Shown: positions 8,428-17,225 of the stretch, one piece after another | Position numbering within the stretch: the stretch's first letter is position 1 | How the letters are laid out: every line of letters starts with the position of its first letter | DNA from: Bacteroidales bacterium | GTDB taxonomy: Bacteria; Bacteroidota; Bacteroidia; Bacteroidales; Muribaculaceae | Length of the DNA: 64,000 bases | Direction of reading: 5' to 3' | Assembly (NCBI GenBank): GCA_014800895.1 | Contig: JAAVFG010000055.1 | Location: 47,566 to 111,565 of the forward strand | Notes under the pieces: model-generated | What the model saw: only the letters and a program-made list of their open reading frames with translations | Databases searched by the model: none | What the model was told of the DNA's origin: nothing | Program-made: the position numbers and the translations under genes

Positions 8428-11400
8428 TTAGTTATGTTTGATAGTCAGCTGCCAGTTGCCACCGTTACGTTTAAGTGTGAATGTTACATTTCCACCGGTT
8501 GCCAGTGACATGTCGCCGCCACCGCTGGAAAGATTAACGGTTCTGTCAGTAAGTCCGGTGCCGGCACCACCTAAGTTTATTCCGCTCCAATCTGATTCGG
8601 GTCCGGAAATTTTGAAGTTCTCTGTATTCATGTTGGCTACTGTCAGAGTGAAGGTCTCATTGTCAGTAGAACTGAATTTATAAGTGTTATTGACGTTCCA
8701 GCCGCTGATACCACCTCTTAGATATATAGCATCAACTGTCGTGGGAGTCGGAGGTGTCGGAGTGTCCAAATCATACTCATAAGTATACTCGTTAACCGGT
8801 ACCACTTGCATATCACCAGTCTCAAATCCGTTACCATGGAATTTAATTCCGGTACATCTGCTATCTATTTTAGCAGTCCAGAGACCATCTGATACCTTTT
8901 GCATATCCTGACCGGGCCAGGGATGTCCGTACTCGTTATTACCATTACTACTGTTCCAAGCGTATACCTTAACATTAGTATAGGATGCTTTTGTCTTGAA
9001 GTAGATAGTCAGCATCTCCGGTACGGGATCCGGCTCAACCGGTTCCTCCGTTGATTCTACAAATGTTACTTTTGCACTTCCGCCGCCGGGCTGATAATCG
9101 CAGACCCAAGTACCTCCGAGGTTTGTGTCCACACCGTCAATCTCGTCTCCGATAACCTTCCATCCGGTCATCGCGCTCAGACGGTTGTTGGTGCTATAGA
9201 TTGTCGCGCCATTCTCGCCTTTCGACATTGTGTGCCAGATACCATCCTTATCACGGAAGGTGAAGATCACATAATAATCATTCGGGTTGGTGGTCGGAGA
9301 CTCGTAAGAGAAGTAGAAGTTCTGAGTGCCACTGCCTGTACCAGCCGCATTACCCATGGTGATATAGTTACCGATAGCCTTACCGGGCCAGTTGGTCACC
9401 GCGTTCTTATTGCCATTCTCATCCAATGAGTAGAGGAATACGTGAGTAGCTCCCTGCACATTGAAGTAGGTGCGGAGGTAAGTGTTGGAGGGAACTGTCA
9501 CATTCACACAACGAACAGACATCGCCCAACCTGGAGAATAGTTACGTCCTTCCACCTCGGCATTATCGTAAGAAGCGATATTACCGGAGAATTTCAGATA
9601 TTTGAGCCAGTTGCCGATATGGTCTTTCTCCAGACCGTCAGCCTGAGTAGCAGTCCAGTAATATCCGGCACGGCTGTCACCATCCTTGACGCCACTGCTA
9701 TTATAATGACGGCTGCGGGGGAAGAATACTGTCTGACCTGCGGTATTTGTGAAGTAAGTCTGATAGTAGTTGCCGGTACGGGATGTAATAAAGTTGGGGT
9801 TGTTTCGGAGAGTATTCCAAACCTCAGTACGGGGCACTTCAAATCCGGGAGGACAAAGGTCGGTATACATCTGGGGTTCACCACCGTTATTATATTTCGC
9901 AGCTCGGTAGTAACCGCCACGAGCCTCGTTAGAACGACCGTAATAAGTCATCTCGCTGCCGTTTACAACTGATTCAATGTAATACTCGGCGCTCGTAGCA
10001 CCAAGGTTACGGTCGAGCCAGTAATATTTTCCTGCCGGACCTTCCACCACCTCATAGTAGTAGAAGAAATTCGTTTCCGACTTATCCACACGGTGTGCGG
10101 TAGAAGTAGAACGGAAATAAGCGGGATTATCAAAGAAACCGGTGTGATAGAGGTCGATTTCATAAGCAGTCCAGTTATTCTCGCCGGGCTTGGAGAGCTC
10201 GAAGCGGAGAGTACCGACCTCATAATTCCAGTTGGCTGCCACTCCATCATGTGTTACAGTGAAGTCGGCGGTGCCTGTCACATTGCTTCCTGAAGTCTTA
10301 GAGAGGGTGATGCCGGTCAGACCCTGTGTTGACACTCGCCAGTCGTAAGCCGCGCCATCATTAAGATTCTTGAACGACAGATTGTAAGTGTAGGTCCAGC
10401 GGGCAGCCTGACCACCGTAGTTGACGGGGAAGTGGAGACCCTCGTTACGTACCTTTCCATTATTCTGCTCTACTGAGAGACCGTCGATCTTCGTATTATC
10501 AGCAATGAAAGTCCAGTAGTTGTCATTTGTAGTATCACCGGTCCGGAATTTTTCAACACCGGTATTGTCACGGATGATAAGCTGGGCGGTGCAAAGCTCT
10601 GAAGCATCGAAGTCGCGAGTCCATCTTACAGGTACTTCACGGGTGAGACCTTTCCATGTTACTGTAATAGTTGCGCTAAGCTCACCGGGCTCGGGAGTCC
10701 GCTCAAAGGTAACGGGAACGCGAAGAACACTACCTCTGTAACCATCTATACCTGGTATAGCCTCGCCAACATTTTCAGCTGCATTTGTTGCAGCGATGTT
10801 TCCAAACTTCAGCCAGCTGACATTAGAAGAGAGTGAGATAGCTCTATTAGCTGCATTAAGCTCTGCCTCATCCGGAGAATAAACTTTGATATAGAGATAT
10901 GGACGGGTAGCATCAGTGGTAGGTGCGCCGTTATGTACTAACTGTGCGCTGACACCGAGCTCACGGCTACCGTCAGTAATCATGTTGAATGACTGAGGGG
11001 AGTAGTCATAGATAGTCGCCTTGATAAGCGAGGTCGGATTCTTGGACGCTGCGGTAGGATTAGCGTCTCCTTTACCGAGCACTTCCTCAATGATCACCTG
11101 ATAGTGATGGTTGGAGAGAATATCAAGGGAGGTGAATTTCTTTGTAGCCTCGTCGTAACTTTCAAACTCAAGACGATAGAAATAATCAGTGCCTTCGAAA
11201 GGAGCTTTCACGATCATGAAAGGACGCACCTGATTATCACGTCCGGGATTGAGAGTGCGGTGAACATAAGCGGCGTCCTCACCGATGAAAGTAATGGATG
11301 CTGCGGAAGTAGCCTGCTCAGCATATGTCTTATCCAAAATCGCACCAGACACTACGCTTGAGGTCTCGGCAGTGCCATACACTTCTACGGGATAGACAGT

Positions 11401-11961
11401 AGTGCCGGGAGTCCATACGCCCTGCGCATTCTTAGTGCCATCCGTAACGGTCACTTTCGCTGCGTTGCGGCGGAGAGACACCAGGTTTCCGCTCTGAAGG
11501 GATGCAAGGTCAATGGAGCCTGCCATTGACATATTATTGCCGTTGAGAAGGTCTTTAGTCTCGAGAGCAAGCAGAGAAGCCTCGGGGAGTCCCTTGAGGT
11601 TGGAGGCTGTCACTGAAGCGGGAGCGTTGGCGATGAAATAGAATTTCAAACCGCTCTTGACGCGAATATTCTGATCGAGCTTGGTGCGAAGCTGATACTG
11701 GCTGCCGTTCTGAGTCAGTTCGCTATCTGTGATAGAGTAGGGGAGAACATCCTCCACACCCTGATCGCTGAGCACGAGCATCATGATATTGCTTACCCCA
11801 TTCTCGTCAGCACGGGTCTTCACTGTCTCCATCTCCGGGACGGCAAGGTTGACAGTGACCTCCCCGTCGGGACCGAAGCCCGACGGAGCGTCAAATTCAT
11901 CGTAGCTGCAGGCTGTCATGGCGAGCAGCAGCGTACTATATGTGAATAATTTCTTTATCAT
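8428..11961 (-). CDS. Giant fimbria-associated lipoprotein with FISUMP and starch-binding-like modules
   Basis: An 1177-aa surface lipoprotein. A signal peptide with lipobox LLAMTAC ends at about Cys18. Residues about 30-300 resemble Mfa-like fimbrial proteins (EMETVKTRADENG start, then a beta-rich domain). Residues about 645-817 resemble the FISUMP family: YYWLDRNLGA, CPPGFEVPRTEVW, YYWTATQ and the end mark MSVRCVN. Two CBM26-like starch-binding modules follow at about 825-905 and 980-1065 (VTNWPGKAIG; HPWPGQDMQKVSDGLW). The last 90 residues (IYLRGGISGWNV, NFKISGPESDWSG) look like SusE/SusF-type modules. It is the last gene of the fimbrial operon, so it is a candidate tip adhesin that may bind glycans. 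Function is inferred from domain patterns only. Confidence 0.7.
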   Translation of the reverse strand: MIKKLFTYSTLLLAMTACSYDEFDAPSGFGPDGEVTVNLAVPEMETVKTRADENGVSNIMMLVLSDQGVEDVLPYSITDSELTQNGSQYQLRTKLDQNIRVKSGLKFYFIANAPASVTASNLKGLPEASLLALETKDLLNGNNMSMAGSIDLASLQSGNLVSLRRNAAKVTVTDGTKNAQGVWTPGTTVYPVEVYGTAETSSVVSGAILDKTYAEQATSAASITFIGEDAAYVHRTLNPGRDNQVRPFMIVKAPFEGTDYFYRLEFESYDEATKKFTSLDILSNHHYQVIIEEVLGKGDANPTAASKNPTSLIKATIYDYSPQSFNMITDGSRELGVSAQLVHNGAPTTDATRPYLYIKVYSPDEAELNAANRAISLSSNVSWLKFGNIAATNAAENVGEAIPGIDGYRGSVLRVPVTFERTPEPGELSATITVTWKGLTREVPVRWTRDFDASELCTAQLIIRDNTGVEKFRTGDTTNDNYWTFIADNTKIDGLSVEQNNGKVRNEGLHFPVNYGGQAARWTYTYNLSFKNLNDGAAYDWRVSTQGLTGITLSKTSGSNVTGTADFTVTHDGVAANWNYEVGTLRFELSKPGENNWTAYEIDLYHTGFFDNPAYFRSTSTAHRVDKSETNFFYYYEVVEGPAGKYYWLDRNLGATSAEYYIESVVNGSEMTYYGRSNEARGGYYRAAKYNNGGEPQMYTDLCPPGFEVPRTEVWNTLRNNPNFITSRTGNYYQTYFTNTAGQTVFFPRSRHYNSSGVKDGDSRAGYYWTATQADGLEKDHIGNWLKYLKFSGNIASYDNAEVEGRNYSPGWAMSVRCVNVTVPSNTYLRTYFNVQGATHVFLYSLDENGNKNAVTNWPGKAIGNYITMGNAAGTGSGTQNFYFSYESPTTNPNDYYVIFTFRDKDGIWHTMSKGENGATIYSTNNRLSAMTGWKVIGDEIDGVDTNLGGTWVCDYQPGGGSAKVTFVESTEEPVEPDPVPEMLTIYFKTKASYTNVKVYAWNSSNGNNEYGHPWPGQDMQKVSDGLWTAKIDSRCTGIKFHGNGFETGDMQVVPVNEYTYEYDLDTPTPPTPTTVDAIYLRGGISGWNVNNTYKFSSTDNETFTLTVANMNTENFKISGPESDWSGINLGGAGTGLTDRTVNLSSGGGDMSLATGGNVTFTLKRNGGNWQLTIKHN

Positions 11962-12013
11962 GGTTAGTTATTTTCTATTAAGTATCATTCTCAAATTAAT
12001 GTTTTTTCCTCTT

Positions 12014-12040
12014 TGTAGGGACGCACCCGAGGTGCGTCCG
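12014..12040. repeat. GGACG palindrome inside fimbrial operon
   Basis: GGACGCACC (12019-12027) and GGTGCGTCC (12031-12039) form a perfect 9-bp inverted repeat between two fimbrial genes. It could act as a partial transcription stop before the last gene or as an mRNA-stabilising hairpin. Confidence 0.75.
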
Positions 12041-12067
12041 CATTCATTAATTATCAATCGTACTTAT

Positions 12068-14857
12068 TTAAGGATTAATAGTCGCCTCATAACGCTGAGT
12101 CAGAGGATTCCAGATGAAGTTGGAGACAGATGTGGGATGCTCATTGGTCTCAATGCTGTTATATTTCACCTTCAATACTGTTCCACCTGCTTTAGTCGGA
12201 GTGAATGTGAATACTCTGTTATACATAGATCCGGGCCAAGTCTGACCTTTGGTCTTGCTTACTTCCTCAATGGTAGCGCCCGAGCCATTCACGGTCCATA
12301 CCCAGCAGGTAGCGTTGGTGTTGAAGAGGATTGCATAATTCTTGCCAACTTCAAATGTCGAGGTAGTAGTCTCATGATCACCACCGTTATTCTCCTCATC
12401 CGGATCTTCGGAAGTGAAACGTTTTGCAGCTGATGCTACGTCAAAGTAACCCTCTTTGGTAGGATAGTCGAAGAGAGCCACACCCGGCTGAAGATGCGCG
12501 GGATAACGGTTCTGACCATCAAATCCGCCATGATCGTTGGCGCGGCAGTCGGTAAACATAACAAGAGCTTTACCCGGCTCTGCCACACCTGAAAGGTCGA
12601 AATACCACCAACCGGCAGCCGCTTTCTCAGGATCGGGATCAGGAAGCATCTCGATACCGGGCCAGTTGGAAGGGATATTTGTACCTGTACAAACGGTACA
12701 TGCGCCCGTTCTTGCTTTCAGTTGATCTCTATGACCCTTCGCAAAGTCTACCTCAATATAATGCTTGGCGAAATTGGGATCTCCTTTCTGAGCCTTCCAG
12801 CTTGAATTGAAGTTGAAGAAATGGCTTGTAGCATTTACTGTGCCGGGATTGTTGGGATAGTTGTCAGCGTTTGGAGTAGTGGACCAACCCTTAAAGGCGA
12901 TAGCACCTGTGAAGTCATACTCCATAGCGGCGGTTTCCTGGTCATCAGGACCCTGACCCACGATCTGACCGCGTGTACCGCCATTGGTATAGTTGAAACC
13001 GGCGGGAAGCTGGAGACACTGATATACGAAGATGTGGGGATGGCTCCAGCCCTGTGCCTTCAGGTGGATACGGTAATTATCATATGAAGTGCGGACATAT
13101 AGATTGACAGTGCTCTCAATGGGGTTAGTGCCATCCATTACAGGATTACCGTTCTGATCCACACCTTTGATATGAATCTTCATGTCATGATTATCCTGCC
13201 AGAGCTCCTCCGCGCTGTTAAGGTCGGTATAGCGGACATAGAAAGTCAACTCGCCTGTAGCCGGAACTGGGATGGGTGTGTTCTCTTCGATCTCGGTAGC
13301 GTCAGCTGCCGAGCCGCTCTGAAGTTTAAGCACCGTCGCCGCAGAAGCGGGCCAATCCACTTTGCTGATGGTGATATACTTCATATTGGTGGAGACAGGC
13401 ACCGCGATAGAGTTGGCATAGTCGCCCGACTGCTTACAAGCGTTTACGTCAATAGTGATCATCTCATCGGAGAGGATATAATCGGAGTAGTCAAAGTTGG
13501 CAACCTCGATCTTCTTCACGATTGTTCCGGCGGTAAGAGTGAAATATCTCCAATCGTCAGTTTGCTTAATAGCATTAAATTCCGAATGGTCGATTTCAGG
13601 ATTTACAGTAATGATAAGTACGCCCGGACGTTCGGGATCATTCTCAACCTTGTAGATATCCTGACCCTCATATTTGGGAGATGTGAAAGTCACATCGGTA
13701 TTTGATTCATATTTCAGTTCGGTATCGAAACCGGCGGCGATAGATACCGCGGTCTTATCCACCTTGAGCCAGTAGCTGCCGTTGAGCGAGCCGGCGAGAA
13801 CAGAGGGAGTCCAGGGCTGAACCTCAAGATTGAACTTACCCTCGGGAGTACCTACAAAATCATAGAACTGTGAACGCTCCACGATACGACCCTTAGCGGT
13901 ATCGGTATGACCAAGAACGAGCTCCTTCTTCTCAGAGCCTACTTCCATCACCAATTTGGTGCGGTCGGTATCAGTCTGAACGAGACGCTCCGGCACATAG
14001 AACACTGTCTGCCATACCCAAGGGGTCTGCCCGTCGGGAGTCATCTCGGTGAGATTCTTGCGGTCAACATTCAAATCGTTGAGAGCGGAAGAGGAGGCAT
14101 TGGCGGGGATAGCGTAGTAGCCGCCGTCAATATCAGTGCTGCCTTTACCGTCAGGAGCGGTAACATTCTCGATAAGGGAGGATGCGAGCGCATGGTCGGT
14201 AACGGTAACTTTTCCCATTACATCCTTGGGACGAAGGTCATTGAGCAGGCTCACACGCACCTTAGCCACAGCGAATCGGAGATCAGCCTTAACCTTGATT
14301 GAAGAGCCGGCAGTGACTGAAATAGTGCGGTTAGTTCCTACGGGATTGAACGTGCCGGAGCCGTTATCTACCTGCATGCGCTCTGTGGGGCATGACATCG
14401 GCAGACCGGAAGCAGCGATATCATCAGGAACAGTAGCCTGAGCGGCAAGAAGCTGCGTCTTGGTGGTATTATCACTTATAGATGAGTTGGCAACGGCAAA
14501 CATCTCATAGTCGCCGTTCTCAAGATCACGACGGACGCGATAACCTTTATAGCCCTCTACGGAGCCTGCAATCTCAGTGCCCTCAGTGAGGTCGATTACG
14601 ATAGGATTCTCGCTGCCATCCTTATACATGAACAGTCGAAGATTCTTGAAAGCCGCCTCATTGCCATTGAAATCATTTACATTCCCGATAGCACGGGTGG
14701 TATAGGTCGGAGCGGAACCTTCCGGAACGTAGGGCACGTAAATCACGAGACCCTCTTCGGAAGCATCATTCTTTCCGGGGAGCACATCATCGCTGCAGGA
14801 TGCCAGAAGCGACACCGAAGCGACAAGCGCGAATGTATTTCTTATGAAAAGTTTCAT
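12068..14857 (-). CDS. Large fimbria-associated lipoprotein with CBM26-like modules
   Basis: A 929-aa lipoprotein with signal peptide and lipobox (SLLASC, Cys at about residue 21). The N-terminal third (YTTRAIGNVNDFNGNEAAFKNLRLFMYKDG) is Mfa-like, close to the large DUF4906-type proteins of Bacteroidales fimbrial operons. Residues about 600-800 carry a CBM26-like pattern: HPHIFVYQ, NWPGIEM, GWWYFDL, KALVMFTD, PGVALFDYPTKEGYF. A second copy near the C-terminus has TCWVWTVNG and GQTWPGSMYN. It follows the fimbrillin gene by 29 nt. Probable role: accessory or tip component with carbohydrate binding; this is inference. Confidence 0.65.
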   Translation of the reverse strand: MKLFIRNTFALVASVSLLASCSDDVLPGKNDASEEGLVIYVPYVPEGSAPTYTTRAIGNVNDFNGNEAAFKNLRLFMYKDGSENPIVIDLTEGTEIAGSVEGYKGYRVRRDLENGDYEMFAVANSSISDNTTKTQLLAAQATVPDDIAASGLPMSCPTERMQVDNGSGTFNPVGTNRTISVTAGSSIKVKADLRFAVAKVRVSLLNDLRPKDVMGKVTVTDHALASSLIENVTAPDGKGSTDIDGGYYAIPANASSSALNDLNVDRKNLTEMTPDGQTPWVWQTVFYVPERLVQTDTDRTKLVMEVGSEKKELVLGHTDTAKGRIVERSQFYDFVGTPEGKFNLEVQPWTPSVLAGSLNGSYWLKVDKTAVSIAAGFDTELKYESNTDVTFTSPKYEGQDIYKVENDPERPGVLIITVNPEIDHSEFNAIKQTDDWRYFTLTAGTIVKKIEVANFDYSDYILSDEMITIDVNACKQSGDYANSIAVPVSTNMKYITISKVDWPASAATVLKLQSGSAADATEIEENTPIPVPATGELTFYVRYTDLNSAEELWQDNHDMKIHIKGVDQNGNPVMDGTNPIESTVNLYVRTSYDNYRIHLKAQGWSHPHIFVYQCLQLPAGFNYTNGGTRGQIVGQGPDDQETAAMEYDFTGAIAFKGWSTTPNADNYPNNPGTVNATSHFFNFNSSWKAQKGDPNFAKHYIEVDFAKGHRDQLKARTGACTVCTGTNIPSNWPGIEMLPDPDPEKAAAGWWYFDLSGVAEPGKALVMFTDCRANDHGGFDGQNRYPAHLQPGVALFDYPTKEGYFDVASAAKRFTSEDPDEENNGGDHETTTSTFEVGKNYAILFNTNATCWVWTVNGSGATIEEVSKTKGQTWPGSMYNRVFTFTPTKAGGTVLKVKYNSIETNEHPTSVSNFIWNPLTQRYEATINP

Positions 14858-14886
14858 GAGCTGTTATATTTGATGTGCTAAGTAAT

Positions 14887-16014
14887 TTAAAAATCAAAAT
14901 CCTCCTTATCATGATTATTCCAGGGAGAAGCGGTCACTTCAATAACGACGCCGCCTGTCGGGGGCTCATAGATATGGAAAGTATAGACGTGATTGCGGAG
15001 CACACCTGCCCAGTCGCCTGTGGAAGATGATGAGCTGTCTACTTCCTTATCTCCGTTATAGGAGGTAAATGCAATCTTGATGTTGCGCAAACCGTCTGGC
15101 ATGGTATAGCTGTCCTTTGCGGTAAGGGAAATAATCTTGCGAGCTTCGTTATTTGCGGGTACGCCGGTGAAATCACGCTCGAAGGTATAGAACTCATAAG
15201 CCGGTTTGCCATTCACCTCGGCATTAGCAGCTGAAAGAGTCTGAGTGAAAGTGTTATTGGCAGCCGCGGGTGAGTAGGGGACGAGAGTGCCGTTAAACCA
15301 TGCCGCGGGCTGCGGAGTGATATAGCCTGTAAGGAGGCTCTCAAGACCAACCTTACCGATGATGCCACCCTCCACTTCATCCACGATAACGATCTTCGCC
15401 ATTGCGCGGGTCATCTCGGTGACAGGAAGATTCATCGGCGAATTATAATGGATATGATCGATATATTTCGCAAGGAAATCCTCCGAAACCTTTGCAACGC
15501 CAGCCATGGGGAAATCCTTGTCAGATGCGGGCTTCCATGCCTCCACACTTCCGCCGGCAGCTACAGTCTGCGGCCATTTGATGGTAAGGTTTGCCATATC
15601 GGCGAAGTTCTTGCCCTGAATATTGAAATCCTTGTTGGCATATTCAGGCACGGAGAAGATGCCGGTAAAGAAACCGTTCTTGTAATTCTCCTTATTGAAC
15701 TTTGCAGAGACGGAAGGTCCCCAGGTGGGAGTGAAGTAAGTAGCGTTGATAGCGGTGTTGGCATTGCCTCCGCCATAGACCCAGTCTTTCTGAGTTCCGG
15801 AGCCGTCAATGTCGTAAGTGGCGAAATAGAGACGGTTCTCGTCGATAGCATCATAAGGATCGATATTCTCCCCGGCACGTGTGGCATCAGTGCGGAGAGA
15901 CATCACAACGTCGAAATCTCCTTCAAGACGGTCGTTGGACATATCTTTGTCGGAGCAACCGGTAGCGAATGCCATTACCGGAAGCAGAGCTGAAATCTTA
16001 ATAATCTTTTTCAT
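14887..16014 (-). CDS. Fimbrillin-family lipoprotein, third gene of fimbrial operon
   Basis: A 375-aa lipoprotein with lipobox AFATGC at about residues 15-20. The segment MSLRTDATRAGENIDPYDAIDENRLYFATYD fits the start of the mature fimbrillin fold, with a TRAG arginine site of the kind that gingipain-like proteases cut in Porphyromonas. A typical RNHVYTFHIYEPP segment appears near the end. It starts 24 nt after the Mfa2-like stop and ends 29 nt before the next gene, so it belongs to the operon. It is probably a minor fibre subunit or adaptor; the exact Mfa3/Mfa4 equivalence cannot be told from sequence alone. Confidence 0.7.
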   Translation of the reverse strand: MKKIIKISALLPVMAFATGCSDKDMSNDRLEGDFDVVMSLRTDATRAGENIDPYDAIDENRLYFATYDIDGSGTQKDWVYGGGNANTAINATYFTPTWGPSVSAKFNKENYKNGFFTGIFSVPEYANKDFNIQGKNFADMANLTIKWPQTVAAGGSVEAWKPASDKDFPMAGVAKVSEDFLAKYIDHIHYNSPMNLPVTEMTRAMAKIVIVDEVEGGIIGKVGLESLLTGYITPQPAAWFNGTLVPYSPAAANNTFTQTLSAANAEVNGKPAYEFYTFERDFTGVPANNEARKIISLTAKDSYTMPDGLRNIKIAFTSYNGDKEVDSSSSSTGDWAGVLRNHVYTFHIYEPPTGGVVIEVTASPWNNHDKEDFDF

Positions 16015-16038
16015 ATCTATTCTTCAGTAACCGGTTAA

Positions 16039-17076
16039 TTATTTCCATTCGATATTGTTTACGACAACTCTCCAGTTGTTGACATAGATCTCAAAAACGA
16101 GAATATCCTCTTCGGGGCGGAGAGTGAAGTCAAGATTGTAAGTGTCCTGACGGTCGAGATATTCCTGATCGGACATCTTGGGAGCGACAGCTTCCTTTCC
16201 TGCAAGGATGAGGTCGATGAGCTTCATGTCCACGAGCTTGATACCGCTCTCATGTAGAGTGATCTTGAGATTGGCATCGGAATTCTCCATCAGACGAGCC
16301 ACATGGAACTGTGAGACACCCGCTTCGGTAGTCTTCTCCTGCTCGCCGCCCTGACCGTCAGGAAGGGGAAGCTGAGTGGATGTGTAGCTTACCGGGTTGT
16401 ATTTAATCGTGGAGCCTGACACCTCATTCTTATGACTCATCACTCCGTTGGCATCAGTAATCTCAACAATGTAATAACCTTCCTCCACCGGTTCGCCGGT
16501 AGTCTTTCTGATAGCGACGTCGATTGTGTTGGTATTCTTCTTCAAAGGCATCGTCACCACCTCCGGACCATCCTCAACGGAGTAAGCCACGGAGCCTGCG
16601 CCATGGAAGAGCGCCGGGAAGCTTTTGGAAGAGACAGGATTGCCGTCGTCATCCGTTTCTGTAGCGAGGCGGCATGTGAGGTCATCTTTGGAAGAGATAG
16701 CCCTTGTGCCATCGAGAGAGAAGGGGGAATTATCCACGAGACCTCCCCAGACCACGATGTCGTAAGCCTTGTCGCGTTCGAGATTTTTAAAAGTCAAGGT
16801 CCAGTTATTGTTGATAAGGGTCTGCTTATCAGCAGTAACAACCTCGGCAAGATTGCCGTCGGCATCGAATGCGAAAATATGAGCATGCTCCACCTTCTCA
16901 TTCTGCTCGGCAAACGCCATATTATGGTCGTATGAGAGCTTGATCTTGTATTCGGGGATACAAGGCCTAAGGTCTTCATAGACAAAGGAGCTGTCGCATG
17001 AGGTCAGGGCAAAGGCGAATAGACCTGCCGCCATCAGAGCGACTCCTTTTACGGGTTTGATGTTGTTAGGATACAT
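16039..17076 (-). CDS. Mfa2/FimB-family fimbrial anchor protein
   Basis: A 345-aa lipoprotein. The start of the mature part, CDSSFVYEDLRPCIPEYKIKLSYDHNMAFAEQNEKVEHAHIFAFDADG, in pieces CDSSFVYEDLRPC, LSYDHNMA and HIFAFD, is the hallmark of the FimB/Mfa2 family (DUF1812). Family members anchor the fibre to the outer membrane and limit its length. It follows the stalk gene by 149 nt; this gap has a hairpin (17104-17129) that could lower anchor expression relative to the stalk. The start ATG at 17076 leaves a slightly long N-region before the hydrophobic core. Confidence 0.85.
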   Translation of the reverse strand: MYPNNIKPVKGVALMAAGLFAFALTSCDSSFVYEDLRPCIPEYKIKLSYDHNMAFAEQNEKVEHAHIFAFDADGNLAEVVTADKQTLINNNWTLTFKNLERDKAYDIVVWGGLVDNSPFSLDGTRAISSKDDLTCRLATETDDDGNPVSSKSFPALFHGAGSVAYSVEDGPEVVTMPLKKNTNTIDVAIRKTTGEPVEEGYYIVEITDANGVMSHKNEVSGSTIKYNPVSYTSTQLPLPDGQGGEQEKTTEAGVSQFHVARLMENSDANLKITLHESGIKLVDMKLIDLILAGKEAVAPKMSDQEYLDRQDTYNLDFTLRPEEDILVFEIYVNNWRVVVNNIEWK

Positions 17077-17103
17077 ATTTAGTTATAGTTGTTTCATTGG
17101 TTA

Positions 17104-17129
17104 TCCGCCGGGGTTTCACCCCCGACGGA
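17104..17129 (-). promoter_or_regulatory. Hairpin between stalk and anchor genes
   Basis: TCCGCCGGGG (17104-17113) pairs with CCCCGACGGA (17120-17129) with one mismatch and a 6-nt loop. There is no U-tract on the minus strand, so it is more likely a stability or attenuation hairpin that sets stalk above anchor expression. Confidence 0.5.
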
Positions 17130-17225
17130 CAAAAATTAAGGTAAAATCTTATGCGCTGAAAACTATAAGATTAAGTAATCCGGATCGGGATGTATAACTT
17201 CTTTACCGAAATAAACGGTCAAAGA

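Noticed and set aside
9442..9972. Open frame of 176 codons opposite the 1177-aa fimbrial protein
   Set aside because: Antisense shadow with no start signal or family likeness; the minus-strand gene has a signal peptide and domains across it.
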